From contig NW_020954557.1 in the NCBI RefSeq assembly GCF_900497805.2, forward strand, positions 39,287,803 to 39,351,802: 64,000 bases of DNA, given 5' to 3'. Position numbers and translations under genes: made by a program. The DNA comes from Vombatus ursinus. Lineage: Eukaryota; Chordata; Mammalia; Diprotodontia; Vombatidae. How positions within the stretch are numbered: position 1 is the stretch's first letter; every line of letters starts with the position of its first letter. Below are positions 42,540-52,455 of this stretch, in pieces. The notes beneath the pieces are model-generated. The model was not told where the DNA came from. It did no database searches and saw nothing but the letters and a program-made list of their open reading frames with translations.

Positions 42540-43928
42540 TTTGGACTAATTAACTAATCTAAATTGGCATCACGAACTAAAGCCACAGTCATCCATTTCA
42601 TAATTTATGGATTTATAATCAGTGTAGATTGACTTTGAATTTCAAACATTCTCTAAAAGACAATGAAACTAGGACAAAGATGCTACTTTATCACTAGCTT
42701 TGTTATGGTCAATAGAAGCAATTCATTTGCAATCCTGATTTAAGTGACTCTCTAAGGTGGAGTGTTGAAACAAAAGAAGTACCTCCTTGAAAGGAAATGT
42801 TGCAGTGAAACCATGAATAGAATGCAAGTTTTGAAGGGATCTCCGATCTCCTATAAATGTCTCCACTTCTCAGCTGAGCAGAAGTCTTACAAAAATGGGA
42901 GTGTTGTTGCTTCCTTTTCCCAAGGCCATTGTACAAGATAGGATTACAAGGTTGGAAAACTTACCATAAGTCTACCTTTATTGATTTCCTCCTGTATATA
43001 TAAGCCCTTCAACATTCTTTACACACAGTTGTGTTTAATTGGGATTTAAAACTTGCCATAAAATGCGCATTAATTGTCTCTTATTTCATAAATTATGGCC
43101 AAAATAACAATTACTGGTACGAAAAGTTGAAGGAGGGGGTGCCATTTTGCTCTGTTCATCTTTCAGTGTTTCCTGCCCTAAAAAAGTTTTCTATTTGTTA
43201 TCTCCTTTTATCCTGGAGAATTACTAATCCCTCACTACCATATTAAGTACCAATTAAGGAAAGATTTGTCATTCTAGCTCAAAAACACTGAGTTGGACTG
43301 GAGCTGCATATTTCATGGGCTTCTGACAGAAATTATTTTAATTAGACTGCTGCTAGCAGCATTTAAACACATCCTGTACAACCAGAGAGGGGGAGACTGG
43401 CTCCTCATTCAGATAATTTATTTATGTTTTCTTTTTCACTCGCCATAAATCTTACTATGGTGATTATTAAGCCCTTTGGAGAGAGAAAGGCAGGATAGTA
43501 AGGGAAAGAAATCAGCAAAACTTTATCTTACTTTAAATGACAGAAACAACAATTAAAAAGAGAGAGAGAACACCCCACTGAGTTTCTTTGAAAAACACAT
43601 TTTTAAAAGAAAAGTTTGAAATAAAAACTGATACTACCAGGAGCTTTCTCTATGCTATGATAGCTAGCTCCTTTAAACATAGATGAAAAAATCCAGGTCT
43701 CCTTCACAGATGTGTGCTGGACCAATTTTCACATTTGTTTTGTCCTAATCCCACAATCTATAGCTATATCTATGCTGAAATAGATTAAGTAGGGGATTTG
43801 AAAATTATTTGAATAATAACCAATCTAAAGAAAAAAAAATATATATGTATAAAACCAAAACATTTAGTGTACTTTGGTTAATTAGAAACACCAAATAGCT
43901 AGCATCTTTTAAAAAAAAAAACTTTCAA
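42539..43928. other. 1.4-kb repeat-free AT-rich block
   Basis: No repeat recognised. 43030-43480 carries dense homeodomain-type TAATTA/ATTTA motifs and balanced composition ('attattttaattagactgct', 'cactcgccataaatctta'), which resembles developmental enhancers. Inference only. Confidence 0.5.
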
Positions 43929-44080
43929 GGGGCAGCTAAGTGGCACAATGGATAGAGCACAAACCCTGGAGTCAGGAGGACCTGAGTTCAAATCCGACCT
44001 CAGACATTTGACATTTACTAGCTGTGTGACCATGGGCAAGTCATTTAACCCCATTGCCTAACCAAAAAAAAAAACCAAAA
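43929..44080 (+). mobile_element. tRNA-derived SINE with poly-A tail
   Basis: 'ggggcagctaagtggcacaa', 'ggagtcaggaggacctgagt', 'tcaaatccgacctcagacat', 'tgaccatgggcaagtcattt', ends 'ccattgcctaacc' plus an A run. No RTE-like tail. Possible target duplication of about 10 bases ('aaaactttca' / 'aaaacctttca'). Confidence 0.93.
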
Positions 44081-44204
44081 CCTTTCAGGATTAATAAGCT
44101 TCCCATACAGCCACATTGCTATCTTTGGACAACTCCCCTTTTTCTTGCTTATTGTAAACTTTCTCTTTATAGCTTCAGAATTTAATTCTTAAGACCTTGC
44201 CATC

Positions 44205-44462
44205 CCATCAATCAATCATTAAACATTTACTAAGCACCTCCTATGTGCCAGGCACTGTGGTAAGTGCAGGTGTTACAAAGAGAGGCAAAAGATAATTCCT
44301 GCCCTCAAGGAGCTTATGGTAATCAGGGAGATAACATGCAAAAAAACAAATATGTATATATATATATATATACACATACACACATATGCATATATATACA
44401 TATATACATGTATACATATACATACACATATATGAAAAGTAAGTTATATACAGGATAAACTT
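44205..44462 (-). repeat. L2/L3 3' end, reverse orientation, with TA/CA microsatellite
   Basis: 'caatcattaaacatttacta', 'agcacctcctatgtgccagg', 'ctgccctcaaggagcttatg', then a (TA)n/(CA)n block at 44352-44440 and 'gttatatacaggataaac'. Confidence 0.87.
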
Positions 44463-44662
44463 TGTTGTTTGATCATTTTTTTTCAGCCATGTCATTTGGG
44501 ATTTCCTTGGCAAAGACACTGGCCTTTGCCAAGAAATGGCAAGGTATGCCATTTCCTTCTCCAGCTCATTTTACAGATGAGGAAACTGAGGCAAACAGGG
44601 TTAAGTGCCTTGCCCAAGATCACACAGCTAGCAAGTGTCTGAGGACAGATTTCAATTCAGAA
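44463..44662 (-). mobile_element. RTE-tailed SINE, reverse orientation, left half of an inverted pair
   Basis: 'ccttggcaaagacactggcc', 'ttccttctccagctcatttt', 'cagatgaggaaactgaggca', 'gatcacacagctagcaagtg', stopping in 'gatttcaattcag'. The tRNA-like head is missing at the join. Confidence 0.92.
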
Positions 44663-44888
44663 AGTGGATAGAGGGCTGGGCCTGTAGTCAAGAAGACTCA
44701 TCTTCCTTAGTTTAAATCCTGCCTCAGACACTTACTGGTTGTATGACCCTGGCAAGGCACTTAACCCTGTTTGCCTCAGTTTCCTCATCTGTAAAATGAG
44801 GGGGAGAAGGAAATGGCAAACTGCTCCAGTATCTTTGCCAAAGAAAACCCCAAATGGGGTCACAGAGAATCAGACATAAGTGGAAAAG
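44663..44888 (+). mobile_element. RTE-tailed SINE, right half of an inverted pair
   Basis: Begins inside the head ('gtggatagagggctgggcct') directly after the reverse copy, then 'agactcatcttccttagttt', 'cctcatctgtaaaatgaggg', 'ctgctccagtatctttgcca', 'aatggggtcacagagaatca'. The two SINEs are head to head with no spacer. Confidence 0.93.
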
Positions 44889-45484
44889 GACTTCATAACA
44901 GTCCTTATATGAACATAACTTCATATAAGAAGAAGGACTATTGTCCAGATGATGATAAGCAGTTGGAAAAATAACCTTTACAGTACGTATACTTGAGACA
45001 CTGATTAGAAGTGGACCATGAGGTGAATCCAGAGTTGAACAGGAGAAAAGTGGCTTTGATTGCCTTAGGGAAACTGTGTAATTCTTTTAATTACTGTAAG
45101 CTATTCTCTAAAACACAGGTTCATCCTTTTAACACCAGTATTCTTTCAGTGATGTTCCAAGTTAGGCAACCACAGTCTCTGAAGAATCAAAGTTGAGAAT
45201 CACTCAAAGGGCAATGGATAGCTATATTATGTGGGTGAACACGCTATGATGCATTACCAACAAACAATTATTCAGAATTTATGTAAAGGATGTTATCAGA
45301 AAGATGTACATGTAGGAAAAAAAAAACACATGGGCTTGGCACATAGTGAGAATGAGGGCTCTGGTGTTCCATTTATATAGCAGTCATATGATGTTAAAGA
45401 AAGTATGAGGAATGCAAGTATCCAGTTACAGCTCCTTTGGTGAATTTATGAGAGGATATGGACAAAAGACACGCAGAGTTGTCA
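44889..45484. other. Unique non-coding DNA
   Basis: No repeat recognised. Confidence 0.4.
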
Positions 45485-45612
45485 GGCATAGATAGATAGA
45501 CAGACAGACAGACAGAACATTCACTAAGCATTTGCTATGTGCCAGGCTTACAAATATAAGTAAGAAAGCAAGATGGTCCCTATTTTTAAGGTGCTCATAT
45601 TCTAACAAAGCG
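45485..45612 (-). repeat. L2/L3 3' tail, reverse orientation, next to (TAGA/CAGA)n
   Basis: 45488-45514 is (TAGA/CAGA)n; then 'cattcactaagcatttgcta', 'tgtgccaggcttacaaatat', 'ttaaggtgctcatattctaa'. Confidence 0.75.
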
Positions 45613-45937
45613 GAGTGAGAGATAAAATAGAGCTGAAAAGTCAGGGTGGGAAGTACCTTGCCCCAGCAAGGTCCAGTGTAGGCATGAGCTGAACTGGGTA
45701 CTGGGTAAGCACAGCTGGCATAGCTACTTTTTCAAATGGAGGGTCTGAGATAAATTCACTAATCAGAAGAGGGAACTGTAGAGATGACTGCATTACCAGT
45801 ATGAAGATAGCTATGAAGATTGGTTTCAATCTGCTGTATTAGAGAAAACATACAAATTAATGAGATCAAAGATCCATTAGCATAATAGAGGATTACGGAC
45901 ACTACTATTAGGTAATTCATTGTTCTAAAGAGGGATT
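45613..45937. other. Unique non-coding DNA
   Basis: No repeat recognised. Confidence 0.35.
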
Positions 45938-46078
45938 CTCAATATCACTTTGCTTGCTGTCTTGGGGAGAGGGGAGAAAAAGGAGGGAGAAAAATTTGGA
46001 ACTCAAAATTTTACAAAAATGAATACTGAAAACTATTTTTATTATTAGAAAAAAATAAAATACTATTAAGGAAAAATA
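45938..46078 (+). repeat. L1 3' end
   Basis: 'cactttgcttgctgtcttgg', 'ggagaaaaatttggaactca', 'aaattttacaaaaatgaata', 'aaaataaaatactattaagg'. Confidence 0.88.
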
Positions 46079-46111
46079 AATAAATAAAATAACTACAGAC
46101 AACATAAAAAA

Positions 46112-46300
46112 AGAGGAGTTCTTAACCTGGGATCTGTGACTTAAAAAAAAAAACACTTTAATAATTATATCTTAATATAAGTAGTTTTCTTTGTAATCTT
46201 ATATGTCCTATTTCTTTAAAACATGATTCTGAGAAGAGATCCATAGGCATCACCAGACTGCCAAAGGGGTCCATGACACATACAGGATTGAGAACCTCTG
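46112..46300. mobile_element. hAT-type non-autonomous element
   Basis: Left end 'agaggagttcttaacctggg', right end 'cacatacaggattgagaacc' then TCTG. Internal 'ttctttgtaatcttatatgt', 'tctgagaagagatccatagg', 'ccagactgccaaaggggtcc' are shared with the element at 23087. Confidence 0.85.
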
Positions 46301-46589
46301 CTCCAGAATGTTATTCTGCATAACGGATGGGGACTTAGGTTTTAGTCATTATAGAGTCACATTTCACAAGGTTCACCTTGAGCTTTGAGTACACTGTTGC
46401 TCAAGTGGTTGTTTCAAAATGGCTTTGATGATCTCATTATGACAAAACATACCATTAAAAACAATTTCTATCATATGATCTTTCTAGGGGAAAAGGTGAC
46501 CCCTAAAGATTTGCCATGAAAATAGCAGATCAGAGGCAGCAACCCAGTTGGACTCTCTGAACATTCCTCTCCAAATAAATCAAACGTTG
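46301..46589. other. Unique non-coding DNA
   Basis: No repeat recognised. Confidence 0.35.
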
Positions 46590-47291
46590 GAATGGAAGCA
46601 TCAACAAAAAGTGAAGGTGAGGCATTTTACCAGCCTAAAAAAACCAGAGGTTGGCAGGAGAGGTCTGTGACAGCAGGGTAGAGGCGTATCTGGAGCGCAG
46701 TACACATGGTACCAGCACCAGCAGTGGCTCTTGGAGGTGATTGCAACAACAGTCACAGTTTTGGGAGCGCTTAGCCCAGAGGCAGTAAGAAGGTCAGACA
46801 ATTGGTCAGAAAAAGATTATAGGGGACCCTTTGCTGGCACCGAGTGCAGCTGGCACTGCTTGCAACTCTAGTGCCCACAGCAGTTCTGGGTCACAGTTCC
46901 AGGCTGGAGAAAAGCACTTGTAGTGAGTTACAAGGGAGCAGGGGTCCTAGTCTCCATTCCAAGGCAAAGAGAAGTACTGGTGCTTGTGGCTCCAGGAGAA
47001 TAGGGGACATGGTCACCATTGCAGGGTCAAGAGGAATGATAGCATTTGTGATTGTAGGGAAGCAGGACCTTTCTGGGGTAAAGACCAAAGCACAGACCAA
47101 GAAAGCAGTGACCACACCTGTCTCAGGATAATACCACCTAGGAATCCCTGAAAACTTGTAGACCCACAGAACTAGCTCTGAAAATAGCAGCACAAAAAAA
47201 TCTTGAAGCTTGGGACAGTGTCCCCTCATTCCCAGGTGAGCAGAGCCCAACTTTAACATAAAGTTCAAAGTCAAGAAATAATCTGGGAAAA

Positions 47292-48344
47292 TGAGCAAAC
47301 AACAACAAAAATAACTTGACTATAAAAAGTTACTACGGTGGCAGGGAAGACACAAACTCAGAAGAAGACAATAATGTGAAACCAGCTACAAGCAAAGCCT
47401 CAAAGAAAAATGCTAATTTGGCACAATTCCAACAAGAATTCTTAAAAGAGTTAAAGAAAGAAATAAGAGTGGTAGAGAAAAAATTTGGAAAAGAAACAAG
47501 AATGATGCAAGAAATTTATTAAAAGAAATTAACAGCTTGTTGAAAGGGGCACAAAAAATACTAAAGAAAAGAACTCCTTTAAAAGCAGCATAAGCAAATG
47601 GCAAAGGAGATACAAAAATTCACTGAAGAAAACAACTCCTTAAAAACCTGAATTGAACAAATGGAAAAAGAGGTACAAAAGCTCACTCAAGAAAATAATT
47701 CTTTAAAAATTAGGATTGGGCAAGTGGAAGTTAATGACTCCATGAGACATCAAGAAATAAAACAAAGTCAAAATGGAAAAAAAAATTCATTAGAAGAACT
47801 GACCTGGAAAACAGATCAAGGAGAAACAATCTCAGAATTAATGGACTACCTGAAATCCATGATAAGAAAAAAAAAAGCCTAGACATCATATTTCAAAAAA
47901 ATTGTATCAGAAAATTGCCCTAATATCTTAGATTCAGAGAATAAAATAGAAATTGAAAGAATCTGCCAATCACACCTGAAAGAGATCTCAAAATGAAAAC
48001 TTCCAGAAATATTATAGCCAAATTCTAGAGCTCCCATGTCAAGGAGCAAACACTGCAAGCCACCAGAAAAACAGTTCAAATATTGTGGAGTCAGAGTCAG
48101 GATCATACAAGATTTAGTGGAGTCTATGTTAAAGGAACAAAAGGCTTAGGATATGATATTCCAGAAAGTAAAGGAGCTAGGATCACAACCAATAATAACC
48201 TACTTATCAAAACTGAGTATAATCCTTCAGGGGCAAAAATGGAAATTTAATGAAATAGAAGACTTTCAAGCATTCTTGATGAAAAGACCAAAGCTGAATA
48301 GAAAATTTGACATTCAAACAAAAAAAGACTCAAGAGAAACATAA
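47292..48344 (+). pseudogene. L1 ORF1 protein, broken
   Basis: A start resembling MSKQ at 47292 is followed by an early stop. Coiled coil appears at 47316-47522 (FLKELKKEIRVVEKKFGKE) and 47661-47882 (MEKEVQKLTQENNSLKIRIG). The RRM start is garbled near 47800-47880 (sense of DLENRSRRNNLRI). The C-terminal domain is clear at 48153-48344 (PIITYLSKLSIILQ, FQAFLMKRPKLNRKFD). At least four frame breaks. Confidence 0.85.
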
Positions 48345-48511
48345 AAAAGGAAATTTGAAAGAGTAATCATAAGAGACTCAATAAAATTAAACTGTTTACA
48401 TTCCTATATGGGAAAATGATACATGTAACTCCTAAGAATTTTATTATTTTTAGGTCAGTTAGAAGGAGTCTACTACCTAGACAAAAGGCATAAATATGAG
48501 TTAATTATGTT

Positions 48512-48516
48512 GGGAT
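48512..48516. repeat. 5-bp target duplication, left of the solo LTR
   Basis: gggat, repeated at 48903-48907. Removing the LTR and one copy restores the L1 sequence 'atgttgggatgatctc'. Confidence 0.8.
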
Positions 48517-48902
48517 TGACATGGCCGCTGCAGTGGTGAGCATGAGACCAGCTCAATACTCTTAACCCAGAGGCACATTGATGAGGCAGGAGACAGCAAG
48601 ATGGCAGAAGCTCCGTCTATTAAGTGCTAGTAGCTTTCTTTTATGTCCTTAGTAACACCTGATCAAAGCATGATCTCCACGTGATAGCCAATCACCAAGT
48701 CTGCTGGACACCTGCAGCCCTCGTGTCAGGGGTATGAGTAGGATTTTTCTCCCAATGAGAGGAGAGCCAAGTCAACCGTGGGAGCTGCGTGTCAGCAAAG
48801 GAGAGGTCTTGTGAGACTTCCTTGTTTTTGCCACGCAACAGGTTGTGACCCTCAGCTTCTGCCAAGAGAAGCTAGAACTCCCATGGGAAAATTCTCCCAA
48901 CA
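48517..48902. mobile_element. Solo LTR of an endogenous retrovirus-like element
   Basis: A 386-bp block foreign to the L1 around it. It begins TGAC, ends AACA (the TG...CA rule of LTRs), and is flanked by the 5-bp duplication gggat. A 5-bp duplication is usual for several ERV groups including ERVL-type ones, but the family is not identified. No internal retroviral sequence is present, so it is a solo LTR fossil, younger than the L1 it sits in. Strand not determined. Confidence 0.78.
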
Positions 48903-49309
48903 GGGATGATCTCAAAAAAAATGAAGGGGTAAGAAAGAAGGGTGCACTGGAAGAAGGTGGAAGGGAGAGGCAGAATGAAGAAAATTTTCTCACGTAAAAG
49001 AGGCACACAAGGAAGAACTTTTACAATAGAGGAGAAGATGGAGGAGTGGGTAATACTTGAACCTCGCTCTCATCCTGTTTCAAAGAGGAAAGAATACATA
49101 TAAACATTCAATTAGGTATAGAAATCTATCTTACCCAATAAAGAAATGGGAAGAGAAGGGGATAAGAGATAGGGGTGGGGAAAGAGATGATAAAAGGGAG
49201 GGTAGATCAAAGAATACAGTGGTCAAAAGCAAAACAGACTTTTGAGAAGGGACAGCATAAAAAGATAGAGAGAGAGGAATAAACAAAAGAAAATGGGATG
49301 GAAGGAAAT

Positions 49310-49900
49310 ACACAGTTAGTAATCATAAATGTGAATGTGATGAGCCCACCCATAAAATGGAAGCAGATAGCAGAATGAGTCAGAAACCAGAATCTAACAA
49401 TATGTTGTTTACAACTTGAAACAGAAAGACACACATGGAGTTAAAATAAAACTGGAGCAAAATCTAATATGCTTTAGATGAAGTAAAAAAGGCAAGGATA
49501 GCAATCATGATCTCAGACAAAGCAAAAGCAAAAATAGACCTAATTAAAAGAGAGAATCAGGGAAACTACATTTTGCTAAAGGGTACCATAGAATAGATAA
49601 TGAAGTGACATCAAAAATTTTTATAGCAAATTTCTCTATTAAGGTTTCATTTCTCAAGTATATAGAGAACTGAATCAAATTTATGAAACCAAGAGCTATT
49701 CTCCAATTGATAAATGGTGAAAGTATATGAACAAAAATATTTATGGCAGCTCTTTTTGAGGTGGCAAAGAATTAGAAATTGAGGGCATGCTTGGATGCTC
49801 ATCAATTGGGGAATGGGTGAACAAGTTGTGGCGTGTGATTGTGAAGGAGTACTATTGTGCTATAAGACATGATGAGGGAATGGTTTCAGAAAAACATGGC
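49310..49900 (+). pseudogene. L1 ORF2 fragments: endonuclease start and C-terminal end
   Basis: 49310-49620 follows the L1 endonuclease: an NVNV start (VNGLNSPIKR-type region, then 'tatgttgtttacaacttgaa'). Around 49520-49615 it reads like ISDKAKAKIDLIKRDKEGNY..LKG..DNE with breaks. 49621-49900 corresponds to the ORF2 C-terminus ('ccaattgataaatggtgaaa', 'aatggtttcagaaaaacatg'). Everything between, including the reverse transcriptase, is deleted. Several stops and frameshifts. Confidence 0.75.
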
Positions 49901-50334
49901 AAAACCTATGTGAACTGAGAGGCAAAGTGAGAAGAACCAGGAGATTATTGTGCAATATGTTATGTTGATCATCCGTGAAAGCCTTGGCTACTCTGATCAA
50001 TGCAACGATCCAAGACCATTCCAAAGGACTCGTGATGAAAGAAAATGTTATCGCTTCCAGAGAAAGAACTGAGGAACTCCGAGTGCAAACTGAAGTACTG
50101 TATAATTTTCTCACTTTCTTTATTATTCCTGCTTACTTTTTTTTGCAATATGGCTAATATGGAAATAGGTTTTGCATGATTTCACATGTATAATTGATAT
50201 ATTGCTTGCCTTCCTAGTAGGTGTGGGAGAATATGGAGGGGGAATGAGAGAATTCGGAACTCAAAATTTAAAAAGAAAAGAATGTTTAAAATAAGTAAAT
50301 AATAAATTTTCTTAAAAATTAAAAAAAGAGCTAC

Positions 50335-50650
50335 AATTACAGTTTATGAAGTGAGCTCATTTTGATTCCCTAAAGGAATTTGTGATTCAGATTCTAAACA
50401 GCGCACTGTTCCAAGCACTTGATTCTGTTAAAGCTATTCTCACTTTTAAGCCAGCTAAATGACAAATTTAATTAGAAACTAATTAATTGTTCTCTTGTCT
50501 TTTCAAAGGCGTGCACATGTTCAGTGATGTTTATGCAGTACATACTGTACAGCTGAGAATGATGGATTCAAATTCAAAGGCAAATTCAGTTCTAAATATT
50601 TTGCTGAATTTCAGAATCCTATATTCACCCACTGCTTGGTAGTGTTGGCA
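50335..50650. other. Unique block between L1 and L2, enhancer-like composition
   Basis: About 300 bases without repeats, with 'tttaattagaaactaattaa' and 'gcagtacatactgtacagct' (an inverted pair). Candidate conserved element; unproven. Confidence 0.45.
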
Positions 50651-51990
50651 CCCACATTTAGATGTTCCTGAGGCATCTTGGACCCAACACATCCAAAAGA
50701 GAACTTATTCCTCTTTCTCCAAAACTCTTCCCTATTTCTCTGGTAAAGCCATCACTATCCTTCCAACCAATCTACCTAGGGCATGAATCCAAGTGTCTTC
50801 ACCAAGACTGTGGCCTTCCCCCTGAATGTTCTCCAGCTAATCCAAGTCTTCCCAGAGAACAAAGTTAACAAGACTTGGCAAGTGATAGATATGAGAGTGG
50901 CGGTAAGAACATAAATGAGAATGAGCAATGCAGGATGACTCCTAGACGGCAAACCAGAATGCCTGAACAAATGATAGTGTACTTGGAAGAAAGAGAAATT
51001 TTGAGGAGGAGTCCATTTAAGGGAGAAAGATAATGACTTCTGGTATGGACAAAGTGAATTTGAGATGCCTGAGAAATATCCAGGTAGAAAGATCAAGTAA
51101 ATTTACATGATAACTTTATTATATATTTAAAAGGAATAACAAGGTGTACATAACAGGTTTGTAGCTTCATGTGCAACCATCTTTTTTAAATTCTACTATG
51201 ACATGGAAATGCTTGTTTTATTTTATTTAAGTTCAGATTTAAGTTATTTAAGTTCAGATTCGTCTTTGATCCTTCCCTGTTCCTCGGTCTCTCTCTCTCT
51301 AGTGAGTCGCCAAGTTTTACAGATTCTGCCTCAATTCAGGCCCTTGTAACTTCTCATCAAGACTATTGCAATAGCCTCTTAGTTGTTTTCCCTGCCTCAA
51401 ATTTCTTCCATCTCCAATCCCTCTTCCCCACAGCTGCCAAATTATTATTGCTAAGGTACAGGCCTGATTTTATTTCTTCACTGTTCAAGAACATTCAATG
51501 GTTCCCAATTGCCCCTAGGAAAAATTATAAGCTCTTCTGTTTGTCATTTTAAAAGCTTTACATTCTGGTTCCAGCCCGTCTTTTTAGGCTTTATTGCCAT
51601 ATTGCTTTCCATTACACACCCCACATTCCAGTGAACACTGAACACAACATTCCACCTCTCATTTTCTTGCCTTTGTAGGCAAGCCTTTGTAGGCTGTCCC
51701 CTATTCCTAGACTACATTCCCTTTTCATCTCCTCCTCGTAGACTCCTTAGCTTCCTTCAAGGATGCTCAGGTGAACCTCTTCAATGTATCTTGATCTCCT
51801 CAACCTTCCTCTGCCCCGTTACAGTGCCTTGCCCACACAACAGAAAATGGCTTTGTATTTACTTATCTGTGCTCATGTTGTTTCTGCCCAATAAGCTCTT
51901 CGAGGACAGTGACCATTTCTTTTTTGTCTCTATATCCCCAGTTCCTAATCCAGTGCCTAATAAACACCTGACAAATAAATAAATGAGTGA
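50651..51990 (+). repeat. L2-type LINE (ORF2 end to 3' tail), split by a compound insertion
   Basis: 50651-50764 encodes on the plus strand a run like MFLRHLGPNTSKRELIPL, matching the L2 pattern W(M)xxRHLKLNxSKTELI. After a foreign block (50760-51240) it resumes with 'ttcgtctttgatccttccct', 'gactattgcaatagcctctt', 'gttcaagaacattcaatggt' and 'cagcccgtctttttaggc'. It runs on to the tail ('aataagctcttcgaggacag', 'ccagtgcctaataaacacct'). Confidence 0.82.
50760..51240. repeat. Compound duplicated insert derived from 52.4 and 54.3 kb
   Basis: 50760-51097 matches 52360-52699 with about 7 mismatches in roughly 335 bases. 51102-51225 then matches 54322-54445 with about 3 mismatches. The source pieces are 1.6 kb apart in the same order and orientation. 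The first piece spans a CR1/L2 junction, so it is a copy of that locus and not two independent repeat insertions. Confidence 0.88.
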
Positions 51991-52019
51991 ACTAATGAAC
52001 AAAAAAGTGTGAATAAAAG

Positions 52020-52455
52020 TTGGAAGGAAATGTAAATGCCACGGAGTCCAGCTTATATATAAAAATGAATGCCTTTTCCAATATATCTGACTACATAGTC
52101 TTTCAGCCTTTACTTAAGGATTTCAGGTGAAGGGGAAGCACACTTCCCCAGGCAGCCCATTTACTTTGTTAGGATGTTTGTTTTTTTTCCTGACATCAAG
52201 CCTCTTTCTAATTTCCACCCATTGTTTCTAGTTCTGCCCCTCAAAGCCAAGTAGAATAAAGCTAATTCATCTCCCAAAGACAAGATTTCAGATATTTGAA
52301 CACAGATATCATACTTCTCCCCCCGCCCAAGTCTTCTTTTCTCCATGCTAAACATCCCTTTTCCTTCAACCAATCTACATAGGGCATGAATCCAAATGTC
52401 TTCACCAAGACTGTGGCCTTCCCCCTGAATGTTCTGAAGCTAATCCAAGTCTTCC
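52020..52455 (-). repeat. CR1 LINE 3' region, reverse orientation
   Basis: 'cccatttactttgttaggat', 'ctgacatcaagcctctttct', 'ccacccattgtttctagttc', 'gtcttcttttctccatgcta', 'aacatcccttttccttcaac' are the complement of amniote CR1 3' sequence. Confidence 0.8.

Larger units (their letters stand above)
46590..50325 (+). mobile_element. L1 LINE, internally deleted, with a solo LTR inside
   Basis: 5' UTR (46590-47290), ORF1 remnant (47292-48344), purine-rich inter-ORF region (48360-49310, holding a 386-bp LTR), the start of ORF2 (about 49310-49620), a jump to the ORF2 C-terminal end (49621-49900) and a 3' UTR to about 50325. The central reverse-transcriptase part is missing. The inter-ORF region aligns with that of the HAL1-like copy (for example 'tatagaaatctatcttaccc' here and 'tatggaaatctatcttaccc' at 16388). 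Confidence 0.85.

Noticed and set aside
46844-47298. Overlapping frames of 95 and 135 codons on opposite strands
   Set aside because: They lie in the 5' UTR of the L1 copy.
50760-51225. The compound insert considered as a spliced, retroposed transcript
   Set aside because: The joint does not coincide with GT-AG sites on either strand, and the copy ends before the poly-A-like tail of the donor.
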